A stretch of 64,000 bases of DNA from Mesorhizobium sp. WSM4904 (lineage in GTDB: Bacteria; Pseudomonadota; Alphaproteobacteria; Rhizobiales; Rhizobiaceae), in NCBI RefSeq assembly GCF_029674545.1, contig NZ_CP121354.1, positions 6,333,001 to 6,397,000 on the forward strand, written 5' to 3'. Positions 57,909 through 64,000 of the stretch are shown here, one piece after another; position 1 is the stretch's first letter, and each line of letters begins with the position of its first letter. The translations under genes were made by a program, and so were the position numbers. The notes beneath the pieces were generated by a model. It was not told the origin of the DNA and searched no databases. It was given only the letters and a program-made list of their open reading frames with translations.

Positions 57909-57912
57909 CGCG

Positions 57913-58422
57913 ATGCCCAATTTGCTGGGCCGCCTGTTCGACAAGTTCCGCCGCGACGAGCGGGGGGCGATGCTCGTCGAGATGACACTCATCACTCCAT
58001 TGATGCTTTCACTATCGGCGGGAGTTTTTGAATTTGGCAATCTCATCGAAAAGAAGCTGCTGATTGAAGCCGGACTAAGGGACGCTGCGAGGTATACTGC
58101 ACGCTGCAAGCAATCTTTCTCGGGGATCGACTGTCAGTTGGTAGCTGCGAACATTGCAGCGACCGCAACTGTCGATGGGACTGGCGCCCCGCGCGTTTCC
58201 GGCTGGAGCGCAGCCAACGTAACCGTGCAACCAACTTATCTAACAATCCCGATTACTACTGACGGCAGTGGCAATCAGAACTACAGAAGTTCTGACGCCA
58301 ACGTATACACAGTCCGGGTTAGCACGTCGTTCACCTACACTGGCGTCTCACTGCTAACCTACCTCGGTATAGGGCCTATCACACTAACCGGAGCCCACGA
58401 GGAAAGGTATATCGGATGGTGA
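57913..58422 (+). CDS. TadE-family pseudopilin
   Basis: A 169-residue protein with the TadE start: basic RLFDKFRRDERGAMLVEMTL, Glu in the hydrophobic segment LITPLMLSLSAGVFEFGNLI, then an exported beta-rich part with a Cys pair. The ATG at 57913 is chosen; an in-frame ATG at 57889 inside the preceding gene is possible. It overlaps the next gene by seven bases. Minor pilus subunit, probably processed by the A24 peptidase. Confidence 0.85.
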   Translation: MPNLLGRLFDKFRRDERGAMLVEMTLITPLMLSLSAGVFEFGNLIEKKLLIEAGLRDAARYTARCKQSFSGIDCQLVAANIAATATVDGTGAPRVSGWSAANVTVQPTYLTIPITTDGSGNQNYRSSDANVYTVRVSTSFTYTGVSLLTYLGIGPITLTGAHEERYIGW

Positions 58423-59054
58423 CTTGCGTCCGATTTAGCGGAGACGAAAGCGGTGCCGTGATGGTCGAGGCGGCTATCTCCATAACGCTGCTGCTCGTTC
58501 TGACGCTTGGATTCGTTGATTTCGGCAACGCCTTCTTCCAGTGGAACGCAGCGGCCAAGGCTGTGCAAGTTGGCGCGCGCATGGCATCCGTTTCGCCGCC
58601 TGTCGCGCCTGGAGTCAAGACAGCTGGCCCAACGGCAGTTCCCGGCGATCCAATCCCCGTTTATCCGGCCGCCAACAGCTATCGCTACATCTGTATAGGT
58701 GGAGATGCGTCATCATGCAGCAACTATTCGGACGCCAATTTCAGCCGTATCTTCCGCGGCGATACCGCTTATTCGAATGATGATGCTTGCCCTGCGGTTA
58801 CAGCGGGCCAGCGTCCAGGCATGTGCCATTTCTTCGCAGGATTGCGACGACGGGACGTGCAGATCACCTATGTGTCGAGTGGGCTTGGCTATCAGACCCG
58901 GCCAGGCGGTGCCGTGCCAACGATCATCGTTGAAATCCGCCCCGGTCACCCGTTCCAGTTCTTTTTTCTTGGTGGGCTTTTAGGATTTGCCAACATCGAC
59001 ATTCCGCCAATGCGAAGCACCGTGACCGGTGAAGATCTTGGCGACGGAGGCTAG
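58416..59054 (+). CDS. Second TadE/TadF-family pseudopilin
   Basis: The 212-residue protein has GDESGAVMVEAAISITLLLV with the pseudopilin-type Gly-Ala-x-Met-Val-Glu junction, one membrane helix (about 13-33) and an exported domain with several Cys. The start lies within the last codons of the previous gene. Likely a second minor pilin; it precedes cpaE by four bases. Confidence 0.85.
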   Translation: MVTCVRFSGDESGAVMVEAAISITLLLVLTLGFVDFGNAFFQWNAAAKAVQVGARMASVSPPVAPGVKTAGPTAVPGDPIPVYPAANSYRYICIGGDASSCSNYSDANFSRIFRGDTAYSNDDACPAVTAGQRPGMCHFFAGLRRRDVQITYVSSGLGYQTRPGGAVPTIIVEIRPGHPFQFFFLGGLLGFANIDIPPMRSTVTGEDLGDGG

Positions 59055-59058
59055 CCGA

Positions 59059-60225
59059 ATGAACGCCATCGACACCAGAGTGCTGCCGACGAAGCGCAAG
59101 CAGGTTGCCCTGTTTTCGTCCGATCCGAACTTCAGGCGCGACGTGACGACGCGGCTCGACGCGCTGGCGATCTATGACGTCAAGGTTTCGGAAGCGGTCG
59201 AGTTCCTGAAGGGGCCGCCGGTCGATGCGCGGCCGGGCATCATCATCCTCGACCTCGGCAGCGGCGAGCTGCTCGGCGATGGCGCGATCGTCGAGGCGCG
59301 CTCCAAATGGGCCTCGGTGCCGCTGATCGCGGTCTCGGGCGAGCTTTCGTCCGAACAGACGCGGGTGCTGGTGCGCATGAATGCGTCGGACTGGCTGCAC
59401 AAGCCGCTCGATCCCAAGGAGCTGCTCAACGCCGTAACCTTCCACGACACCGGCAGCCAGGGCACGAAGAGCCGCATCATCACCTTCATCGCCGCCAGCG
59501 GCGGCGCCGGCGCGACCACGCTGGCGATCTCGGCGGCGGAGCATCTCGCCTCGAAGTCGGCCGAGCGGGCGGCCTCGACCTGCCTCGTCGACCTCGACTT
59601 CCAGAGCGCCAATTGCGGCGCCTATCTCAACCAGTTCAACCAGTTCGACCTTTCCGGCATCATCGGCCAGCCGGACCGGCTCGACGTCGAGCTGATGGAC
59701 GTCATCAAGCTGTCGCGGCCCTCGGGCCTCACGCTCTATTCCTTCGAGCGGCCGCAGCTGCCGTTCGAGCCGCACGGCGCCGATTTCGTCTTCCGCCTGC
59801 TCGACCTCGTCGCCTACCGCTTCGACGACATCGTCATCGACCTGCCCAACATCGAGACGCCGTGGCACGAGTCGGTGCTTAGGACCAGCGACGAAATCTT
59901 CATCGTCTTCGAGCTCAATGTCGCCTCGCTCCGGCAAGGCAAGCGACTCTACAAGAAGATCCGCGAATTGCGCGGCAATGGCGTCTCGATCACGCTGGTC
60001 GCCAACAAGCACAAGCGCAAATGGTTCGGCAACCACTTCTCGCGCAGCGAGCTGGAGAAGATCTTCAAGGCGCCGCACATCAAGTCGCTGGCGCTGGACA
60101 ATGCGCTGCTCGCCGATGCGCTGAACCGCGCCATCCTGCCCTCCGAGGTGGATGGGCGGGCCCGCTTCAACAAGGACCTGAAGCGCATGTTCAAGGAGCG
60201 GCTGGACAATGCCCAGCAGCGCTAG
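59059..60225 (+). CDS. cpaE: CpaE/TadZ-like MinD-family localisation ATPase
   Basis: The 388-residue protein has an N-terminal receiver-like domain (about 15-120, with GIIILDLGSGELLGDG and WLHKPLDPKELL) and a MinD/ParA-type ATPase domain with the deviant Walker A ASGGAGATTLA, in which the usual Lys is absent, then VDLDFQSANCGAYL. TadZ/CpaE proteins place the Tad machine at a cell pole. ATG 59059 has GGAGG upstream. It is last in the rightward arm; repeat copy C begins directly after the stop. Confidence 0.94.
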   Translation: MNAIDTRVLPTKRKQVALFSSDPNFRRDVTTRLDALAIYDVKVSEAVEFLKGPPVDARPGIIILDLGSGELLGDGAIVEARSKWASVPLIAVSGELSSEQTRVLVRMNASDWLHKPLDPKELLNAVTFHDTGSQGTKSRIITFIAASGGAGATTLAISAAEHLASKSAERAASTCLVDLDFQSANCGAYLNQFNQFDLSGIIGQPDRLDVELMDVIKLSRPSGLTLYSFERPQLPFEPHGADFVFRLLDLVAYRFDDIVIDLPNIETPWHESVLRTSDEIFIVFELNVASLRQGKRLYKKIRELRGNGVSITLVANKHKRKWFGNHFSRSELEKIFKAPHIKSLALDNALLADALNRAILPSEVDGRARFNKDLKRMFKERLDNAQQR

Positions 60226-60266
60226 CGCAATTCCAGGAAAGATACGCAGCGGTTTTGCGTCCGCAA
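60226..60266. repeat. Interspersed intergenic repeat, copy C (inverted fragment)
   Basis: It is inverted relative to copies A and B. GCGCAATTCCAGGAAAG (60226-60242), then AGCGGTTTTGCGTCCGCAAT, matches the right half of copy B read in reverse. It sits directly after the cpaE stop, supporting a later start (60290) for the next gene. Confidence 0.65.
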
Positions 60267-60289
60267 TCGCGGCAAAGCACACGCGGCGG

Positions 60290-60844
60290 ATGGCGACACG
60301 CCTTGCGGGCGCCTGGCTGATCGGCATTGCGCTCGCACCGGCCTGCGATCCCGCCGCAGCCGGATCGGGGCTGCCGCCGCTTCCTGCGATGGGCCCCAGC
60401 CTGCGCAAGACGGTCGCCTTCCAGACCGGCGAACAACCCGGAACGATCATCATCCGCAAAAGCGAGAAGGCTCTTTATCTGGTGACGGGTCCAGGCCAGG
60501 CGCTGCGCTATCAGATCAGCGTCGGCCGCGACGGCTTCGGCTGGACCGGCACGGTCAAGATAGCGGCGAAGACCGAATGGCCTGAATGGCGCCCGCCCAA
60601 GGAGATGCGCGCGCGCCAGCCGGAACTGCCGGCGATGGTGCCTGCCGGCCCCTACAATCCGCTCGGCGCCAGGGCGCTGTATCTGTCGCGGGACGGCCGC
60701 GACACGCTCTATCGCATCCATGGCACGAACGATCCGAAGGGCGTCGGTTTCGACGGCACTTCCGGTTGCTTCCGGCTGACGAACACGGATGTGATCGATC
60801 TCTTCAAACGCGTCGCTGTGGGCGCAAAGGTGGTGGTTGAATGA
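60290..60844 (+). CDS. L,D-transpeptidase (ErfK/YbiS/YkuD family)
   Basis: A 184-residue exported enzyme with signal region RLAGAWLIGIALAPAC and the YkuD catalytic block HGTNDPKGVGFDGTSGCFRL (His and the nucleophile Cys). Such enzymes make 3-3 peptidoglycan crosslinks or attach proteins to the wall. ATG 60290 is chosen; the frame is open to 60209, but that stretch is repeat copy C and overlaps cpaE. Its stop overlaps the next ATG as ATGA. Confidence 0.88.
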   Translation: MATRLAGAWLIGIALAPACDPAAAGSGLPPLPAMGPSLRKTVAFQTGEQPGTIIIRKSEKALYLVTGPGQALRYQISVGRDGFGWTGTVKIAAKTEWPEWRPPKEMRARQPELPAMVPAGPYNPLGARALYLSRDGRDTLYRIHGTNDPKGVGFDGTSGCFRLTNTDVIDLFKRVAVGAKVVVE

Positions 60845-61401
60845 CGATGATCAGCGAACCGGAGATTCCGGCTATCGAACTCGGCGAACGGGAGAAAGCC
60901 CCGGGCAGGCCGAACCGGGCGGTGACCATCGGCGCCGTCATGGCAGGTGCGGCGCTCGTCACCTTCGTCAACGTCACCGCCGCCATCTATCTCTATCGCG
61001 GCGTCAACGACCTCAGGGCGATCGAGGCGCGGCTGGACCAGCTCGGCCAGTTCGAGCAGCGGATCGGCGCCCGCATCGATACGGTCAACAACGGCTTCCA
61101 GAGCCGGTTCGAAACGCTGGACCGGCAATTGCAGGCGAGCTTCGGCCGGATCAACGGCAATATCGCCCATCTGGAGCAGGGCCAGCCCGCCGCAGCAGAC
61201 GCCGAGATGCCACGGGCGGCGCCGGAGCCAGCCTTCGCCGGCACGACGGTAGCGGACGCGTCGGCCGTTGAAAATCCCGCCGAACCGGAGGCCGCGTACT
61301 CACCGATGTTCAAGCGCAAGGTGTCGCCGCCTGGACCCAACCCGTCCTACCAGCGCATCCAGCAGGCCGACGGCAAGGTCTACTACAAGAAGATCAACTG
61401 A
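60841..61401 (+). CDS. Hypothetical single-span protein with coiled coil
   Basis: The 186-residue protein has a cytoplasmic N-terminus, one membrane span (about 30-55, MAGAALVTFVNVTAAIYLY), a helical region likely to be a coiled coil (about 58-115, FEQRIGARIDTVNNGFQSRF), and a C-terminus ending YQRIQQADGKVYYKKIN. It is translationally coupled to the L,D-transpeptidase by ATGA, which suggests an envelope role. Not recognised. Confidence 0.75.
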   Translation: MTMISEPEIPAIELGEREKAPGRPNRAVTIGAVMAGAALVTFVNVTAAIYLYRGVNDLRAIEARLDQLGQFEQRIGARIDTVNNGFQSRFETLDRQLQASFGRINGNIAHLEQGQPAAADAEMPRAAPEPAFAGTTVADASAVENPAEPEAAYSPMFKRKVSPPGPNPSYQRIQQADGKVYYKKIN

Positions 61402-61451
61402 CCTCGCACCGGGCGAATGGCGGAAGGAACGTCGATCAGTAAACCGACGGC

Positions 61452-61988
61452 TTAAAGATCGCGCTGCAGCGCCAGGATGCGGATCGCGCGGGCTTCCGCG
61501 CGCAGCCTCGCCTCGCGCAGGAAAGCGACATGGCAATAGGCGCAGGCCGCCAGCCCTAGGCACAGCACCAGGCAGTTCTTCAAGCTGAAGTCGATCATCA
61601 GCGAAAATTGCAGGCCGCGCGGCGCGGTGAAGCTGGCAATCGTGCTCGCCGTTTCCGAGTGGCTGCCGGCCGCGATCATCAGCCCGGCGAACATCAGGGC
61701 GGCATGATTGGCGAGGAAGAAGCCGGCGGATCTTTTGGCCTGGCAGGCCATCCAGCAGGCAGCCGACGCGACGAAGATTATGGCGGCGTCGAGGGCCATC
61801 GAGCCGCCGAGATACAAATCCACCTGCTGCCAGAACATCGTCGAGAAGGGGCGCAGCTCGAGCCAGACGCGCCACATGGCGGGACTGGCCGAATAGGTTC
61901 CGAGAAGGAATGTCGCCGTTCGTTCCGCCGCCAGCAGGAAGAGCATGAGGGCCGGGAAGGCAAAGAGCAGTGTCGGCTTGCGCGTCAT
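61452..61988 (-). CDS. Hypothetical multi-span membrane protein
   Basis: A 178-residue protein with four to five hydrophobic segments (LLFAFPALMLFLLAAERTAT, DAAIIFVASAACWMACQA, FFLANHAALMFAGLMIAAG, NCLVLCLGLAACAYC) and an Arg-rich C-terminal tail. It is Cys-rich within the membrane. No family recognised. It is convergent with the coiled-coil protein, 50 bases apart. Confidence 0.7.
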   Translation of the reverse strand: MTRKPTLLFAFPALMLFLLAAERTATFLLGTYSASPAMWRVWLELRPFSTMFWQQVDLYLGGSMALDAAIIFVASAACWMACQAKRSAGFFLANHAALMFAGLMIAAGSHSETASTIASFTAPRGLQFSLMIDFSLKNCLVLCLGLAACAYCHVAFLREARLRAEARAIRILALQRDL

Positions 61989-62116
61989 GTCATCCCCTCG
62001 ACATCCGATGCTTGAATGTAGGTCGCATTGGTTGCGCGAGACTTAACGCAACGCCTTGCTTTTCAAGCAATGTCGCCGGCGGCTAATGTATAGTCGTATG
62101 ACGCGGCGAAGGTGCG

Positions 62117-62896
62117 GTGCCGTTTGACAAGGCAGAGCGGATTGCGTTCGGGCAGCATCATCGACAGTTGGAACCGGTCCGCGAGGGCGCGATTGTGGGC
62201 GAGGTAAGATCGACCGGCCGGCTTGCCGCGACGCTGGGCAGCCTCGGGCTGGTCGCCGGCGCGCTGCTGATTGCCGGGTCCAGGCACTGGTTGCCGCCCG
62301 ACCTCCCCTCGCCACCGGCCCAGGATGCCGGCGAGGACAGACCCGCTCTTCACGCACCCATTCACGACGCGCGGCCAGGCCAGCCGGCGCGAAGGATAGC
62401 CGAGAACCTGATCGCGCCGCCGCCGGTCGACGCGTCCGGCATCGAGCGCATCGAGCCGCGACCCCCGCTCGGCGAGCTCGGCCTCGCGTCGCCGCTGAAG
62501 ACGCCGATGCCGCAGGACTGGCCTGGGACGCTGCTCTATCGTCCGGTCGCCAGCTCGTCGTCGATCTTCGAAGCCATGGGGCGCCGGGTCATGATCAGCG
62601 GAACCGTCGATATCGACCCCGACAGGACCTGCGCGTTCGGCGATGCCGTCTGGCCCTGCGGCCAGCGCGCACGCGCCGCTTTCAACGCCTGGATGCGCGG
62701 CCGGGCGCTGAAATGCCTGCTGCCGCCCGACGCCGACCGTTTCGCCATCGCCGCGCCTTGCATGCTCGGCAAGCAGGATGTCGGCGCCTGGCTCGTTGCC
62801 AATGGCTGGGCCATAGCTTCGCCTTCGGGCATCTACGGCAAGGCCGAATCCGTGGCCCGGGGCGCCAAGATGGGCATCTTCGGCCCGCCGCAATGA
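62117..62896 (+). CDS. Membrane-anchored thermonuclease (SNase)-like protein
   Basis: The 259-residue protein has an N-terminal membrane span (ATLGSLGLVAGALLIAG, about 38-56), a Pro-rich linker, and a C-terminal domain resembling the staphylococcal-nuclease fold (FGDAVWPCGQRARAAFNAWM, GKQDVGAWLVANGWAIASPS, ARGAKMGIFGPP). The canonical catalytic Arg/Glu set is not obvious, so activity is uncertain. GTG 62195 with GAGGG upstream may be the real start. Repeat copy E follows. Confidence 0.7.
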   Translation: MPFDKAERIAFGQHHRQLEPVREGAIVGEVRSTGRLAATLGSLGLVAGALLIAGSRHWLPPDLPSPPAQDAGEDRPALHAPIHDARPGQPARRIAENLIAPPPVDASGIERIEPRPPLGELGLASPLKTPMPQDWPGTLLYRPVASSSSIFEAMGRRVMISGTVDIDPDRTCAFGDAVWPCGQRARAAFNAWMRGRALKCLLPPDADRFAIAAPCMLGKQDVGAWLVANGWAIASPSGIYGKAESVARGAKMGIFGPPQ

Positions 62897-62902
62897 AGCA
62901 CT

Positions 62903-62958
62903 CGAGCCGCCTTCGGTTCGGAATTGCGTAAAAACGGAATGGTTAAATGAGTTCAGCG
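62903..62958. repeat. Interspersed intergenic repeat, copy E (inverted fragment)
   Basis: It is the reverse complement of the left half of copies A/B: GAATTGCGTAAAAACGG corresponds to CCGTTTTTACGCAATTC, followed by GAGTTCAGCG matching the hairpin arm. It lies seven bases after the SNase-like stop. Confidence 0.65.
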
Positions 62959-63136
62959 ATCCTACCAAGCGCTGACCTGCTTCAGTGGCCGAATCGGATC
63001 ATCAAGCGAGAACGGGGTGCAACCGCCGGCGCATCAAGGGAGAAAGACTCTGATTTCCTTCAAATTGTAGGCCTTGCTGAAACGGAAATCGTAACACACG
63101 GCCTTTAAGCCAATGCGTCCAACGGGAGATTGGCCA

Positions 63137-63883
63137 GTGAGCATAGAAACACAGACCGCGCCGGCAAAAGCATGGAAGCATGTCGTTTGGCTGTCCCTGC
63201 TGGGCACCGCCGGCTGCGTGGGCCTGTCGCTTGGCCTCAACTATCTGCTCCTGTTCATAGACGCGTTGACGCCATTCGGCCGCAGCGTCATCACCGCGAC
63301 GCTGCTGCCCATCATCATCGGGCTGCCGCTTTTTGCCTTGCTCGGCTGGAGAGAGGTCGAGGTGCGCCGTTACCGGCAGGAACTGACGAGGTCCGGCACC
63401 TACGACCGGCTGACCGGCTGCCTCAACGGGACGGTGTTCACCTCGATGGTCGACAGAAGGGCGGCGCGGCCGGCCGGCCCGCGCTCCGGCGCCTTCCTCG
63501 TCATCCACCCGGAACATCTTGCGTCGATCAACCTGCGCTTCGGCTTTGGATGGGGCGACGAAGCATTGCGTCTCATAGCCTCGGCTGTCCGATCCTCGGT
63601 GCGCAAGGACGACCTGATCGGCCGGCTCGGAAATTCGATGTTCGGGGTTTTCCTTCCCGGCGCGACGAAGCAGGACGCCAAGGAGGTCGGCGAACGCATT
63701 CGACAGGCGGTCGGCCAGATCTATTTTGCGCCGAAAGGCGACAAGGACGTGCTTAGCATCCGCGCCGGCGGCGTTGTCTTCGAGCATGAACTGGCGTTCG
63801 AGGACATGTTCCGGTCCGCGGAGGAACTTCTGTTGCAGGCTCAGGACGAGGCTGACCTGGCGTTGTCGCATGTCAGCAACTGA
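63137..63883 (+). CDS. Membrane-bound degenerate GGDEF-domain protein
   Basis: The 248-residue protein has two membrane spans (about 16-38 and 47-68), then a GGDEF-fold domain starting at YDRLTGCLNGTVF and continuing GAFLVIHPEHLASINLRFGF. The active-site motif itself reads RLGNSMFG where GGDEF/GGEEF is expected, so cyclase activity is almost certainly lost; a c-di-GMP- or GTP-sensing role is possible. GTG 63137 behind GGGAGATT is preferred to ATG 63113. Confidence 0.82.
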   Translation: MSIETQTAPAKAWKHVVWLSLLGTAGCVGLSLGLNYLLLFIDALTPFGRSVITATLLPIIIGLPLFALLGWREVEVRRYRQELTRSGTYDRLTGCLNGTVFTSMVDRRAARPAGPRSGAFLVIHPEHLASINLRFGFGWGDEALRLIASAVRSSVRKDDLIGRLGNSMFGVFLPGATKQDAKEVGERIRQAVGQIYFAPKGDKDVLSIRAGGVVFEHELAFEDMFRSAEELLLQAQDEADLALSHVSN

Positions 63884-63959
63884 CCTGCGAGCGGAGACCT
63901 GCCTGGGGCGATCGTTCCGGGGCACATCGGTCTTCAAAGGTAGCGCGGTCGTTTAAGCC

Positions 63960-64000
63960 TCAGATTCCGCCCATGCAGAGATATTTCATCTCGAGGTAGT
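63960..64000 (-). CDS. Probable C-terminal end of a leftward gene (partial)
   Basis: On the minus strand the frame entering from the window edge reads YLEMKYLCMGGI and ends TGA at 63962-63960. It is too short to identify. The composition is protein-like and the frame ends just past the GGDEF-like gene, so a convergent gene extending to the right is likely. Confidence 0.35.
   Translation of the reverse strand, partial: YLEMKYLCMGGI

Noticed and set aside
62043..62357. 104-codon minus-strand frame opposite the SNase-like gene
   Set aside because: Arg/Pro-rich shadow without start signals.
63960..64000. Attempt to name the protein ending YLEMKYLCMGGI
   Set aside because: Twelve residues are not enough for a reliable family call, so it is left unidentified.

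Overview
The window is high-GC, densely packed alphaproteobacterial DNA. The gene set suggests a chromosome of the Rhizobiales, probably close to Mesorhizobium or other Phyllobacteriaceae: a ScfR-type regulator divergent from isocitrate lyase, a zwf-pgl-edd Entner-Doudoroff operon, ExoP/Wzz-type polysaccharide genes, a divergent Tad (Flp) pilus locus with CtrA-like boxes, and short interspersed repeats at gene 3' ends. The species is an inference; no rRNA or other marker gene is present. I saw no tRNA, rRNA, CRISPR array, transposase or prophage.

Layout. 1-5.1 kb: glyoxylate-shunt control (ScfR-like regulator, aceA), a small conserved-looking protein, a receiver-like protein and a HAD hydrolase. 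5.3-8.5 kb: a polyamine-type pair (PuuA-like glutamine synthetase, PuuB-like FAD oxidoreductase). Exactly between them sits a four-helix-bundle (23S intervening-sequence family) gene, bracketed by inverted arrays of an 8-base repeat. 8.7-19.2 kb: an SH3-domain membrane protein, an SDR, zwf-pgl-edd, a VWA protein, a GlxA-type regulator and folD. 19.4-28.7 kb: an exopolysaccharide cluster (Wzz/ExoP-like co-polymerase, flippase, four glycosyltransferases, O-antigen-ligase-like polymerase). 28.7-30.9 kb: proC, overlapped convergently by a homoserine-dehydrogenase-like oxidoreductase.

31.4-45.1 kb is a self-contained surface adhesin system. It has a TolC-like outer membrane protein, a type I secretion ABC transporter and an HlyD adaptor. 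A ribbon-helix-helix protein is fused to the operon by overlap. A LapG-like transglutaminase-type protease is divergent from a 2183-residue RTX adhesin. The adhesin carries three nearly identical ~740-bp tandem repeats plus a partial fourth.

45.2-47.1 kb: a secreted Cys-containing protein, an LppC/PBP-activator-like lipoprotein and a previously uncalled 57-residue membrane protein. 47.2-60.2 kb: a Tad pilus locus split into two divergent arms. Leftward are tadA/cpaF, tadB, tadC, tadD, prepilin peptidase and an AT-rich PAP2 gene. Rightward are flp, cpaB, cpaC, a short lipoprotein, a TadG-like gene, two TadE-like genes and cpaE. A perfect TTAA-N7-TTAA box lies upstream of flp. 60.3-64.0 kb: an L,D-transpeptidase, membrane proteins of unknown role, an SNase-like protein and a diguanylate-cyclase-like protein with a ruined GGDEF motif.

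The most unusual items are the repeat-bracketed four-helix-bundle insertion (6730-7166), the adhesin/protease/secretion island with its homogenised repeats, and the CtrA-boxed divergent Tad locus. Coordinates are from direct reading. Family names rest on recognised motifs and have not been tested by any database search.
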